Below are positions 8,216 to 16,963 of a stretch of 64,000 nt of DNA, piece by piece. The translations under genes were made by a program, and so were the position numbers. Where the stretch lies: contig JAUSLV010000011.1 of NCBI GenBank assembly GCA_030645495.1, positions 1-64,000 of the forward strand, read 5' to 3'. This DNA is from Actinomycetota bacterium. GTDB taxonomy: Bacteria; Actinomycetota; Acidimicrobiia; Acidimicrobiales; Ilumatobacteraceae. Within the stretch, counting starts at the first letter, position 1, and each line of letters opens with the position of its first letter. Below the pieces are notes generated by a model that saw only the letters and a list, made by a program, of their open reading frames with translations, did not search any database and had not been told where the DNA came from.

Positions 8216-8818
8216 GTGACCACCATGCCGCAGCAGGCCGTGTCGGCTGCGCCGGGCGCCCCGGTGCAACTGAACCACGTCGCCTACATCACCACCGACA
8301 CGGCGGCGACGGTGGAGTTCTACACGAAGGTGCTCGGGATGGCTTTCGTCGCCGCGGTGATGGACGATGCGATTCCCTCCACCGGTGATCCGGTGCCGTA
8401 CTTCCACTCGTTCTTCCGGATGAAGAGTGGCGAGACGATCGCCTTCTTCGAAGCCCCCGAGCTTCCGGAACAGTCGCCCGCGGCACACCCGGCGCACAAC
8501 GTCTTCAACCACCTGGCGCTCGAAGTCGAGTCGCCGGCGGTGGTGGATGCGTGGCGCGACTGGATCGCGTCGCAGGGCGTGGACGTGATCGGCCCGGTGA
8601 ACCACAAGATCATCTACAGCATCTACTTCTACGACCCCAACGGCATCCGCCTCGAGCTCACCACGCCGCTGGACCCCACGTGGAACGACCACGGCGATCA
8701 GGCGCAGGCCTCGTTGGCCGAGTGGGAAGCAGTGAAGGCCACCGCTCGGTCCACCGGGCAGGACATGGCCACGGTGCTCGCCGAGCTGACACGTCAGCGC
8801 AGCCACCGGCGCAGCTGA
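8216..8818 (+). CDS. VOC (glyoxalase/dioxygenase fold) protein
   Basis: A 200-residue vicinal-oxygen-chelate protein with LNHVAYIT near residue 20 and a second module with FNHLALEV and FYDPNGIRLELT. The paired His and Glu positions of a metal site appear present (His in LNHVA, His in FNHLA, Glu in RLELT). Family members include glyoxalase I, methylmalonyl-CoA epimerase and extradiol dioxygenases; the operon context favours an acyl-CoA role such as an epimerase, but this is a guess. GTG 8216 is preferred because GGAAG at 8203-8207 is well spaced; ATG 8225 is the alternative. Confidence 0.8.
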   Translation: MTTMPQQAVSAAPGAPVQLNHVAYITTDTAATVEFYTKVLGMAFVAAVMDDAIPSTGDPVPYFHSFFRMKSGETIAFFEAPELPEQSPAAHPAHNVFNHLALEVESPAVVDAWRDWIASQGVDVIGPVNHKIIYSIYFYDPNGIRLELTTPLDPTWNDHGDQAQASLAEWEAVKATARSTGQDMATVLAELTRQRSHRRS

Positions 8819-8867
8819 TCGTGCGCACGATGAGTACTTCCGACACCCCTGACGGCGAGAGGCACTG

Positions 8868-10037
8868 ATGGACCTGGCATTTTCGAGTGAGGACAACGAC
8901 TTCCGTGACGAAGTCCGCACCTGGATGAACGAGAACGCACCGCGCGACCGGCGGCCGCGCGAGCTGGTGGCGATGCGCGAGTTCGACCTCGCGTGGCAGC
9001 GCAGGCAGTACGACGCAGGCTGGGCGGGTATCGGCTGGCCCGAGCAGTTCGGCGGCCGCGAGTTGCCGCTGACGCAACAACTGATCTGGTACGAGGAGTA
9101 CGCCCGCACCAGCTTGCCCCCGATCGACGCTCGATTCGTCGGCCTGGCCCACGCCGGCCCGACTCTGATGGTGCGCGCCACTGCCGAGCACCAGGCGTTC
9201 CACCTGCCCAAGATCCTGCGCGGCGAGGTTGTGTGGTGCCAGGGCTTCAGCGAACCCGAGGCAGGCAGCGACCTGGCCTCGCTGAAGACCCGTGCGGTGG
9301 TCGACGGCGATCACCTCGTGGTCACCGGTCAGAAGATCTGGACCAGCTTCGGCCCCGTCGCCGACTACCAGGAGCTGTTGGTACGCACCGACTTCGACGT
9401 GCCCAAGCACAAGGGCATCACCTGGGTGATCTGCGACATGAAGTCGCCCGGCATCGAAGCCCGGCCGATCAAGACGATCGAGGGCGGGCAGGAGTTCGCC
9501 GAGGTGTTCTACGACGAGGTGCGCATCCCGATGTCCAACGTGGTCGGCGGCGTCAACAACGGCTGGAGCGTCGCGATGTCCACACTGTCGTTCGAGCGCG
9601 GCACTGCGTTCACCGTCAGCCAGGTGCAGCTGTCCACCAGCGTCGAGCGGCTGATCGAGATGGCCAAGAGCCGCACGAGTATCAATGGCCGACCGGTGAT
9701 CGACGACGAGGCGCTGGCGAAGAAGCTGGCGCGTGCCCGTGCCGATGTCGCCGCGCTGCGCTCACTCACCTACCTGAACATCTCGCGCAACGCCCGCACC
9801 GATCAGCCCGGCCCTGAAGGGTCGATGTTGAAGCTGCAGGACGCCGACCTCACCAAGCGCGTCTACAAGCTGGCGCTGGAAGTGCTCGGCACCCGCTCGC
9901 TGGCCAACCCCGAGGAGGAGGACGACAGCTACTGGGTCGATCGCCACCTGCTGTCCTACTCGTCCTCGATCGGCGGCGGCACGTCCGAGATCCAACGCAA
10001 CATCATCGCCGAGCGCGTGCTCGGCCTGCCCCGGTGA
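8868..10037 (+). CDS. Acyl-CoA dehydrogenase, alpha-type subunit
   Basis: A 389-residue FAD-dependent acyl-CoA dehydrogenase. Landmarks are the FAD and substrate loop FSEPEAGSDLASLKT near residue 125, GQKIWTSF near 155, and the C-terminal segment SIGGGTSEIQRNIIAERVLGL. The next gene encodes a shorter acyl-CoA dehydrogenase 21 bp downstream. Paired genes like these encode alpha2beta2 heterotetramers in mycobacterial cholesterol side-chain degradation (the ChsE1-ChsE2 and ChsE4-ChsE5 pairs). I infer the same assembly here. The fused protein at 56271 carries the equivalent two parts. Confidence 0.92.
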   Translation: MDLAFSSEDNDFRDEVRTWMNENAPRDRRPRELVAMREFDLAWQRRQYDAGWAGIGWPEQFGGRELPLTQQLIWYEEYARTSLPPIDARFVGLAHAGPTLMVRATAEHQAFHLPKILRGEVVWCQGFSEPEAGSDLASLKTRAVVDGDHLVVTGQKIWTSFGPVADYQELLVRTDFDVPKHKGITWVICDMKSPGIEARPIKTIEGGQEFAEVFYDEVRIPMSNVVGGVNNGWSVAMSTLSFERGTAFTVSQVQLSTSVERLIEMAKSRTSINGRPVIDDEALAKKLARARADVAALRSLTYLNISRNARTDQPGPEGSMLKLQDADLTKRVYKLALEVLGTRSLANPEEEDDSYWVDRHLLSYSSSIGGGTSEIQRNIIAERVLGLPR

Positions 10038-10058
10038 CGGCGAGAGCGGAGCTACTAC

Positions 10059-11087
10059 ATGGACCTCACCACTTCCCCCGAGCAGGACGAGATCATCTCG
10101 TCGTCGGCAGCATTCCTGCGCGACCGGCTGCCGATCACCCGCATCCGTGCCCTGTTCGACGAACCGTCGAACGTCGACGATGCCGCCTGGAGCGGCGCCG
10201 CTGAGCTCGGCTGGTTCGTGCTCGGGCTGCCCGAGGCGCTCGGCGGCGTCGGCTTCGGCCTGGCCGACGAGGTGCACCTGTTCCGCGAGATCGGTCGCGG
10301 GCTGGCCACCGGCCCGTTCCTGTCGAGCGTGCTGGGCGCCCGAGTCGCCGCGTTCGCCGGCGATGCCGCGCTGGCCGAGGCGATTGGTGGTGGTCAGCGG
10401 GTGGGCATCGTGATCCCTGGCTCGTCGACGCTGATCGGGGCCGACGGTTCGCTGACCGGCCCGCTGCAACTGCTGGACTGCGAACCCGATGGGCTGGCAC
10501 TGGCCGTTGCTCCCGACCAAGCCGTGCTGGTGCGCGTGGCCGACCTCACGGGCGTCGCTGCGGTGCCGTGCATCGACCCCGGCGTGCGCCTGCGTCGTGC
10601 CGAGGCAGCGGGTGCCGTGCCGGTCGCTCGCGTGACGGCCGACGTCGACCCGATCCAGCGTCGCGGCCATGTGCTGGCCGCAGCGATGCTGGTGGGCATC
10701 AACGAGGCGGTGCGCGACCTGTCGGCCGAGCACGCCAAGAACCGCTTCCAGTTCGACAAGCCGATCGGCGTGAACCAGGCGATCAAGCACCCGTGCGCCG
10801 ACATGGCCGTGCGCGCCCAGTTGGGGTATGCGCAGTCGATTTTCGCTGCCGTCGCCACCGACGAAGGCCGCGACGATGCCGACTACCACGCGATCAGTGC
10901 TCACCTGACGGCCGCCGAGTACGCCGACATCAGTGCCGCGGCCACCGTGCAGATCATGGGTGGCATGGGGTTCACGTTCGAACACGACGCGCACCTGTAC
11001 TGCAAGCGGGCCTTCGTGCTCGGCCAGCTGTTCGGCGGCGCATCGAGTCAGTTGGGGCGTCTGCTCGACCTCCCGTCCGCACGATAG
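10059..11087 (+). CDS. Acyl-CoA dehydrogenase, beta-type subunit
   Basis: A 342-residue acyl-CoA dehydrogenase homologue. The N-terminal helical domain (TTSPEQDEIISSSAAFLRDR) is normal, the middle strand domain is short, and the C-terminal domain contains QFDKPIGVNQAIKH and MGGMGFTFEHDAHLYCKRA. It lacks the TSEIQR segment of its neighbour. It is likely the partner subunit of the gene at 8868. The N-terminal half of the fused protein at 56271 has the same EHDAHLY motif, supporting the pairing. A GCGGAGC sequence precedes the ATG. Confidence 0.88.
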   Translation: MDLTTSPEQDEIISSSAAFLRDRLPITRIRALFDEPSNVDDAAWSGAAELGWFVLGLPEALGGVGFGLADEVHLFREIGRGLATGPFLSSVLGARVAAFAGDAALAEAIGGGQRVGIVIPGSSTLIGADGSLTGPLQLLDCEPDGLALAVAPDQAVLVRVADLTGVAAVPCIDPGVRLRRAEAAGAVPVARVTADVDPIQRRGHVLAAAMLVGINEAVRDLSAEHAKNRFQFDKPIGVNQAIKHPCADMAVRAQLGYAQSIFAAVATDEGRDDADYHAISAHLTAAEYADISAAATVQIMGGMGFTFEHDAHLYCKRAFVLGQLFGGASSQLGRLLDLPSAR

Positions 11088-11097
11088 GAACGACATC

Positions 11098-12243
11098 ATG
11101 ACCGTCGACATCGAACGCAACCTGCTCGGTGCACGCACTGCGGCTCACGCCAAGGTGGAGATCTATTCGGGCGTCGCGCGCCTGGCCCGCACGGTGTGGG
11201 GTGCCGAGCAGAAGCTCGCGGGCACGCAGCCGAAGACCGCGGTGATGATCTGCCATCCAACGGCCAACTTCCTCGGCCACTATGCGCTGCCCGGCCTGGC
11301 CGAGCGCGGCCTCGGCGCGGTCGGCTTCACCACCCGCTACGTGGGCAACGACACGTCGCTGATCATGGAGAACTGCCTGCTCGACATGGGCACGATGGTG
11401 GACCACCTGTACGACAGCGGCTACGAGAAGGTCGTGCTCGTGGGCAACAGCGGCGGCGCCTCGATCGTGCCGTACTACCAAGCCCAGGCGCTGAACCCGT
11501 CGATCACCGCGCCGGTCGATCTCACCACCGCTGGCCTGCGCCCTGTGGACGCGGTGGTGCTGTTGAACGCGCACCCATCGCGTGCCCGCCTGTGCACCGA
11601 GTGGCTCGACCCGGCGATTCACGACGAGGCCAACCCGTTCGATCGCGACCCGGCGCTCGACATGTTCAACCCGGCCAACGCGGCGCCGTTCAGCGCGGAG
11701 TTCATCGCCACGTACCGTGCCGCACAGTCCGCCCGCAACCGACGTATCTCGGCGTGGGCCGAGCAGCGCTTGGCCGAGATCACCGCGCCCGGCCACTTCC
11801 CGCAGGGGCTCGACGATCTCGCGTTCGTGGTGCAGGGCACGGCTGCGGATCTGCGGTTCCTCGACGGCAACATCGACCCCAGCGACCGCGAGATCGGCGT
11901 CACCCTGTGGGGCAGCCCGCAAGTGGCCAACTACATGCCCGCCGGCATCACCCGCGTCACCACGCTGCGCGCTTGGCTGAACCAGTGGTCGCTGGATCAC
12001 ACCAACGCCGACTCGCTGCGCTGGCTGCCGCAGATCACCACGCCGCTGCAGGTGGTGTTGGGCACCGCCGACCCCACCGTGCTGCCGGCGATGGCGCAGC
12101 AGATGTACGACCACGCCACGGCCTCGCCGCGTCGTGAGTTGAAGTACGTGAAGGGCGCCACCCACTACTTCGAGAAGCAGCCCGAACTGCTGACCGAGGC
12201 ACTCGACGCGATGGCCGCGTTCATCCACGACGTCTGCGCCTGA
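11098..12243 (+). CDS. Alpha/beta hydrolase
   Basis: A 381-residue serine hydrolase-fold protein. The nucleophile elbow GNSGGA is near residue 119 (VVLVGNSGGAS), a candidate acid lies in LGTADPTVLP, and the histidine is in KGATHYFEKQPE near the C terminus. It begins 10 bp after the beta-type acyl-CoA dehydrogenase and ends the operon that starts at 7215, so it may hydrolyse a product or CoA ester of the same pathway. The long insertion between the nucleophile and acid would form a cap domain. Confidence 0.82.
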   Translation: MTVDIERNLLGARTAAHAKVEIYSGVARLARTVWGAEQKLAGTQPKTAVMICHPTANFLGHYALPGLAERGLGAVGFTTRYVGNDTSLIMENCLLDMGTMVDHLYDSGYEKVVLVGNSGGASIVPYYQAQALNPSITAPVDLTTAGLRPVDAVVLLNAHPSRARLCTEWLDPAIHDEANPFDRDPALDMFNPANAAPFSAEFIATYRAAQSARNRRISAWAEQRLAEITAPGHFPQGLDDLAFVVQGTAADLRFLDGNIDPSDREIGVTLWGSPQVANYMPAGITRVTTLRAWLNQWSLDHTNADSLRWLPQITTPLQVVLGTADPTVLPAMAQQMYDHATASPRRELKYVKGATHYFEKQPELLTEALDAMAAFIHDVCA

Positions 12244-12290
12244 GCGCGCAGTGGTGTCACGCACGGCACACGCTCGGCGAGTGTGGTCGT

Positions 12291-12386
12291 GGCCGTTCGC
12301 TGGTTGACTGTGAGTGGCTACCCGGGTAGGGCGGTGAGCAGTTGCCTTCGGGCGACTTGGCGGTTCGACTCCGCGCTTGGCCACCA
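12291..12386 (+). other. tRNA-like 3' segment, possible tRNA remnant or attachment site
   Basis: A T-arm-like hairpin is formed by GCGG, TTCGACT, CCGC at 12360-12374 and is followed by seven bases and ACCA at 12383-12386. A preceding hairpin GTTGCC-TTCG-GGCGAC (12341-12356) sits where a long variable arm would. GGCC at 12291 can pair with GGCC before the ACCA. I cannot fold a proper D arm or anticodon loop, so this is not called as a working tRNA gene. The UUCG hairpin could equally be a terminator of the upstream operon. Confidence 0.35.
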
Positions 12387-12454
12387 TTGAGTCGGCATTC
12401 ACGGGGGTCCCGTTCGTCCCTCTGCTGGCCAGCGTCGGCCGCTATGGTTCGCTC

Positions 12455-12784
12455 ATGGCGCAGTGGGATCTCAGATTCCCGTGGCACGGTACTTCGCTGC
12501 GGTGGCGGGCGGCCTTTTGGGCGACTGGAGTGTCCTTCGTGCTGCTGCCACTGCTGTTCGGCCTGCGCCCCGGCGGCATGACCTGGGTGCTGGGGCTGGT
12601 CGGTGCTCTCTCCATGGGATGCGCGTACTGGTTGCACCAGTGGAGCCAACGCGTCAGGCGCGGTCGAGCTGGGTGGTACCCGACTTGCGGCGAGCCCGAC
12701 ACGCTGCGGTATTGGGACGGTGGCAACTGGACCGACGAACAGGCCGTGAAGGCGCGGAAGCGATCCACACGCGCTGCGGAATGA
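12455..12784 (+). CDS. Small DUF2510 membrane protein
   Basis: A 109-residue protein with two predicted membrane segments (about residues 20-40 and 43-62) followed by a cytoplasmic DUF2510-type motif, GWYPTCGEPDTLRYWDGGNWT, near residues 74-93. DUF2510 is a short actinobacterial domain of unknown role, often beside membrane segments. The ATG at 12455 is chosen because an earlier TTG would add an unrelated polar stretch overlapping the tRNA-like segment. No clear operon partner; the next gene is convergent. Confidence 0.75.
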   Translation: MAQWDLRFPWHGTSLRWRAAFWATGVSFVLLPLLFGLRPGGMTWVLGLVGALSMGCAYWLHQWSQRVRRGRAGWYPTCGEPDTLRYWDGGNWTDEQAVKARKRSTRAAE

Positions 12785-12813
12785 TCAGCACCTGCGCACC
12801 TGCGCACCGGCCC

Positions 12814-14007
12814 TCAGGCCGCCATTGCCAGGGGTGGGCCGTGGATGGTGACTGCACCGCCTGGGGTGGTGACGGTGAGCGTGCGATCGGCGTCGAGCTG
12901 CAGTTGCCAGCCGCCCTCGTGCACCAGCCCGTGATGCCGCCGGCATAACGGCACCAAATTGTGAATGTCGGTGGGGCCGCCGTGGGTGGACCAGTGCACG
13001 TGGTGTGCTTCGGTGAACTCGAACGGGGTGTCGCACAGCGCGCAGGTGCGGTACGCAGCCCGCAGCGCTCGCCGCTGTGCCCGGTTCGCCAACCTGGTCT
13101 CGCGACCCAACAGCAACCTGACGCCGTCGGCGCCGACGATGATCGGCGTGACCTCACCCAAGCAGGCCAAGCGTCGGACCGTCTCGATCGGTAAGCCGAG
13201 CACGCCTGTGCCGCAGTCGAGCACGGTGCCCTCGTGCCAGCCGGCCAGCAGTGACTGGGCGTCGATCAGCACCGTCACATCGGGTGCACCCGCCCCACCC
13301 CTGCCCTCACACAAGGCCAACAGTGCGTGCGCCTGCAGGAACTGCTGCCGCTCGAGCGGGTCGGAGGGGCAGCCATCGGGTTGCGTGCCGTGGAACAGGC
13401 GCTCGACCTGGTTGCGGATGCGGCCGGTGAGCTCGACACCGGTGACCGGGTCGAAGCGGCCATCCAGCCGCAGCATCCCGTCGTCGTCGGTCCACCAGCG
13501 CAACCGTGTCGCGTTCTTTTGCCGGGCCAGCTTGGCCAGCCCGTCGTCGGCGCGGGCCTGGCGCACCATCTGATCGAGCAGCCGCCGGAACGCACCCTCC
13601 GACATCGACACCGCGGCCCGCGCCAGCTCGTCGCCGCGGGCCGCGACCCGCGCCTTCTCCGCCTGCGACAACCCAGCCGTCGCAGCGGCCACCGCATCGA
13701 CACGATCACCAGTGGTGGCCCCCGCGGCCAGCGCATCGGCCAACTGCGGCACATCATCCGCAGTCCGTTGCCGGGCCCGCACCTTCGACGCCTTCTTCAA
13801 CGACGACTTCGCCGCCTTCGCCAGCTCGTCCTCGGGGAACACCGCCGGCTCGGCGGCAGCCAACTCGTCGAGCCGCGCTGCCACCCGCATCTCACGCGCA
13901 TCGAGCAACCCGCGCACACACTGGATCGCCGCCAACTCGCCACGGCACGCGGCCAGATCGCCCAGCGGCGAGGCCACGACCAGGCTGCGAATGGACTCGG
14001 TCTCCAT
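12814..14007 (-). CDS. DUF222 / HNH endonuclease-domain protein
   Basis: A 397-residue protein with an N-terminal DUF222 helical domain and a C-terminal HNH nuclease domain. The HNH part shows CALCDTPFEFTEAHHVHW, then GGPTDIHNLVPLCRRHH, with two CxxC-like zinc knuckles and the catalytic His. This architecture matches the actinobacterial 13E12-repeat family, which occurs in many copies per genome; its role is unknown. The ATG at 14007 fits a leaderless start (TACGAT, 7 nt spacing). Middle regions are rich in Ala, Arg and Asp. Confidence 0.88.
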   Translation of the reverse strand: METESIRSLVVASPLGDLAACRGELAAIQCVRGLLDAREMRVAARLDELAAAEPAVFPEDELAKAAKSSLKKASKVRARQRTADDVPQLADALAAGATTGDRVDAVAAATAGLSQAEKARVAARGDELARAAVSMSEGAFRRLLDQMVRQARADDGLAKLARQKNATRLRWWTDDDGMLRLDGRFDPVTGVELTGRIRNQVERLFHGTQPDGCPSDPLERQQFLQAHALLALCEGRGGAGAPDVTVLIDAQSLLAGWHEGTVLDCGTGVLGLPIETVRRLACLGEVTPIIVGADGVRLLLGRETRLANRAQRRALRAAYRTCALCDTPFEFTEAHHVHWSTHGGPTDIHNLVPLCRRHHGLVHEGGWQLQLDADRTLTVTTPGGAVTIHGPPLAMAA

Positions 14008-14014
14008 ACGAACA

Positions 14015-14020
14015 ATCGTA
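14015..14020 (-). promoter_or_regulatory. Candidate leaderless -10 box of the DUF222-HNH gene
   Basis: TACGAT lies 7 nt before the ATG at 14007 on the minus strand. The same hexamer with the same spacing occurs in front of the amidohydrolase gene at 18101. Confidence 0.5.
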
Positions 14021-14112
14021 CGTAAGGGGTGTGACAAGGTATGAAGCAGTCACCGTGGCCCCTGAGTGACACGCGTGTTAGATTGGCATCGCACCTGCCA
14101 GGAGGGGATTTC

Positions 14113-15429
14113 GTGGTCGATCACGCGCGCATGCTCGAGTGGGGACATTCCACGCCCGCTCCGCCTGCCGCCACGCCTCCGGCCACGTTCGCCGAACCCG
14201 ACAGTCCGGTGCTGTTGGTCGGCGCCGATCCGTGGTGGGAGCCCAACGGGTTGTCGGCCGCCCTCGAAGCAGCAGGGTGGGCGTGGGTGGCCGCCGGCGA
14301 CCCCGGCCGCGCCCGCTGGCTGGCATCGATCCGGCGCGTCTCGTTGGTGGTGGTGGGTGGCGGCGCCGCAGCACGGTGGGAGGTGGTGCGCGAACTGCGC
14401 AGCGTCACGGTTGCCCCGATCGTGGTGCTCAGCGATGACGCCTCCGAGACGGCTCCGCTCGTCGCGGCCGGCGTCGACTCGGTGCTCACCGCCGCAGACA
14501 CCGGCGAGTCGCTCTTCGCACAACTGCTCGCACTGCTGCGACGGTCCGATCATCGTCGGGGCACCGGTACGCGCTTCCTGCACGCGGGCGATCTGGTGGT
14601 CGATCTCTGGACGCAGACGTGCACACGCGCCGGCATCGACATCGGCTTGTCGCCCACGGAGTACGCGCTGCTGACCTTCCTGATGACCCGCCCCGACGTG
14701 GCGATCCCCAACGCCACCATCGTGCGTCGCGTGTGGGAGTGGATGCCCTCCGACGGGCGCAACGCGCTGCGGATCATCGTCAACCGCCTGCGCCGCAAGC
14801 TGGAGGACGACCCTCGCGAACCCACCTACATCGCGTCGGTGCGCGGCATCGGGTACCGGTTCGTCGCCCACGTCACCGAGGTGGCCGACGCGGCCGAGCA
14901 GAACCCTGATCACGTGGACGTGACGCCGTTGCTGCAGTCACTGTCCACGTTGGCCGACGAACTGCACGACACAGTGACCGTTGCGGATGCGGGCGCCCGG
15001 CTGTTGTCCGTGATCGACGCCGCGGGCCTCGCCGACGGCATCGGCCTGTTCCGCAGCGACGGCACGATCATGCGCCTCGTCGGCTCGCTGAACATGCCCG
15101 AGTCATGGGTCGAACGCGTTGCCGAGGGCGTGCCGCTGGATCCGTCGTTCGCCAGTGCGCACAGCATGATGTCGGGCCAGGTGGTGCAGTTCGCCGACGT
15201 GCGCACGGTGTCGGGGCACTTCGAAGGCACCGCTCGCCAGTTGGCCGCCGACGGGTTCCGCGCCTGCCACTTCGTGCCCATCACCCACCATGGTCACGCG
15301 TGGGGGCACCTCGGCCTCGTGCGCCGTTCCAGCCAACCGCTCGACGTGGTGGCGATGAGCTACCTCGGCGCGCTGTGCTCCGTGTTCCTGCTCCACGTCC
15401 ACTCCCGCTGTACGCCCGACACCCAATGA
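14113..15429 (+). CDS. OmpR-type DNA-binding regulator with degenerate receiver and C-terminal GAF domain
   Basis: About 438 residues in three parts: a receiver-like domain (~30-150), an OmpR/PhoB winged helix (~165-260, with SPTEYALLTFLMTRPD and RRKLEDDPREPTYIASVRGIGYRF), and a C-terminal GAF-like domain (~285-430). In the receiver the acidic pair is GAD, the phospho-acceptor position after strand 3 is Gly (SLVVVGGGA) and the conserved Lys is Ala, so phosphorylation looks impossible. The GAF part may sense a ligand instead. The start is GTG 14113, preceded by AGGAGGGG at 14100-14107; ATG 14041 is an alternative. The acyl-CoA synthetase follows after 10 bp. Confidence 0.85.
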   Translation: MVDHARMLEWGHSTPAPPAATPPATFAEPDSPVLLVGADPWWEPNGLSAALEAAGWAWVAAGDPGRARWLASIRRVSLVVVGGGAAARWEVVRELRSVTVAPIVVLSDDASETAPLVAAGVDSVLTAADTGESLFAQLLALLRRSDHRRGTGTRFLHAGDLVVDLWTQTCTRAGIDIGLSPTEYALLTFLMTRPDVAIPNATIVRRVWEWMPSDGRNALRIIVNRLRRKLEDDPREPTYIASVRGIGYRFVAHVTEVADAAEQNPDHVDVTPLLQSLSTLADELHDTVTVADAGARLLSVIDAAGLADGIGLFRSDGTIMRLVGSLNMPESWVERVAEGVPLDPSFASAHSMMSGQVVQFADVRTVSGHFEGTARQLAADGFRACHFVPITHHGHAWGHLGLVRRSSQPLDVVAMSYLGALCSVFLLHVHSRCTPDTQ

Positions 15430-15439
15430 CGGAACTCCG

Positions 15440-16948
15440 ATGAACATCGCTGCCTTCCTGCGCCTCTCCGCGCAGTGCTTCCCCCACCGACCCGCGCTCA
15501 CCTGGCGTGGCACCACGCTCGACTACCGCGCGTTCGACGAGCGCACCGCGGCGTTCGCCGAGTGGCTGCACGAGATCGGCGCTGCGCCGCAGCAGCGCGT
15601 GGTGCTGTACCTCGACAACCGGCCCGAGCTGATGATCGCGATGTTCGGCGCGTTCCGCGCCGGGGCCACCGTGGTGCCGTGCAACTCGCGCCTCACGGTC
15701 GACGAGCTGTCGTTCCTGGTGCAGGACTGCGAGGCACGGGTGCTGATCACCGACGCCGCGCACGCCGATGTCGCTCGCGCCAGCGCTGCGCCGTACACCA
15801 TCGTGAAGGTGGCCGGCGAGGATCTCGACGACGTGCTCGCCCGCCCGGTGGTGAACTTCGAGCCCACCGAGGTGCACCCCGACGACACGGCGTGGATCTT
15901 CTACACCTCGGGCACCACGGGCCGCCCGAAGGGCGCCGAGCTCAGCCACGCGGTGCTGAACTTCGTCACCGTCTCGTGGCTCGCCGACCTCACGCCGATG
16001 GACGAGACCGACGTGACGCTGCACGCCGCCCCGCTCAGCCATGGCGCAGGCTTCCACGCCATCGCCGCAACAGCCCGTGCCGTGCACCAGATCATTCCCG
16101 ATGCGGTCAGCTTCGACCCGCCGGCGATCCTGCAGCTGATCGCCGAGCAAGGCGTCACCAACACCTGGCTGGTGCCCACGCAGATCGTGATGCTCACCGA
16201 TACCGCCACTGCCAACGGCGCGGCCGGTGCGGCACTGCCCAGCCTGCAGTACGTGGTGTACGGCGGCGCACCGATCACGCCGGTGGCGATGCAGCGCGCG
16301 CTCGACACGTTCGGCCACGTGTTCGTGCAGCTGTACGGCCAGGGCGAGACGCCGATGACCGCCACCGTGATGCGCCGCCAGGATCACACGCCCGACATGC
16401 TGGGCAGTGCCGGTCGCCCGCGCCCCGGCATCGAGGTGCGCATCGTCGACCCCGAGGGCAACACCTGCGCGCCCGACGTGCCCGGCGAGCTCGTGGTGGC
16501 CGGGCCGTCGGTGATGACCGGCTACTGGAAGCGTCCCGAGGCCACGGCCGAGACGATCAAGAACGGCTGGCTGCACACGGGCGACCTGGGCCGGATGACG
16601 GCCGACGGGGTGGTGTGGCTGCTCGACCGGGCCAAGGACATGATCATCAGCGGCGGCTCGAACGTGTACGCCGTGGAGGTGGAGCACGTGCTCACGCAGC
16701 ACCCCGGCGTGAAGGAAGTCGCGGTCATCGGCATTCCCGACGATCTGTGGGGCGAGCTGGTGGTGGCGGTGGTGGTGCCGGAAGATGGAGCCGACACGAG
16801 CGACCTCACCACGTTCGCGCGCGAAACGCTGGCCGGGTACAAGATCCCGCGCCGCTACATCACCACACAGTCGCTGCCGCGCAACGCCTACGGCAAGGTG
16901 CTCAAGCGTGAACTGCGCCGCGCCGTCGCCGACGGCGAACTGGCCTGA
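15440..16948 (+). CDS. Acyl-CoA synthetase, AMP-binding
   Basis: A 502-residue adenylate-forming ligase. It shows YTSGTTGRPKGAELSH at about residues 155-170, LYGQGETPM as the A5 motif, the hinge DRAKDMIISGGSNVYAVEVE and the C-terminal lysine motif LPRNAYGKVLKREL. The expected product is an acyl-CoA or aryl-CoA. It follows the OmpR-GAF regulator by 10 bp and is therefore likely controlled with it, an uncommon pairing for a long-chain ligase. It converges with the amidohydrolase gene with a 10-bp gap. Confidence 0.92.
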   Translation: MNIAAFLRLSAQCFPHRPALTWRGTTLDYRAFDERTAAFAEWLHEIGAAPQQRVVLYLDNRPELMIAMFGAFRAGATVVPCNSRLTVDELSFLVQDCEARVLITDAAHADVARASAAPYTIVKVAGEDLDDVLARPVVNFEPTEVHPDDTAWIFYTSGTTGRPKGAELSHAVLNFVTVSWLADLTPMDETDVTLHAAPLSHGAGFHAIAATARAVHQIIPDAVSFDPPAILQLIAEQGVTNTWLVPTQIVMLTDTATANGAAGAALPSLQYVVYGGAPITPVAMQRALDTFGHVFVQLYGQGETPMTATVMRRQDHTPDMLGSAGRPRPGIEVRIVDPEGNTCAPDVPGELVVAGPSVMTGYWKRPEATAETIKNGWLHTGDLGRMTADGVVWLLDRAKDMIISGGSNVYAVEVEHVLTQHPGVKEVAVIGIPDDLWGELVVAVVVPEDGADTSDLTTFARETLAGYKIPRRYITTQSLPRNAYGKVLKRELRRAVADGELA

Positions 16949-16963
16949 TTCGGGGGGATCAGG
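16944..16963. terminator. Short hairpin across convergent stop codons
   Basis: CCTGAT (16944-16949) pairs with ATCAGG (16958-16963); each arm contains one of the two convergent stop codons and the loop holds GGGGGG. A weak candidate for a bidirectional terminator. Confidence 0.35.

Noticed and set aside
12291-12386. Functional tRNA gene
   Set aside because: Only the 3' half is convincing; no D arm or 7-nt anticodon loop could be folded.
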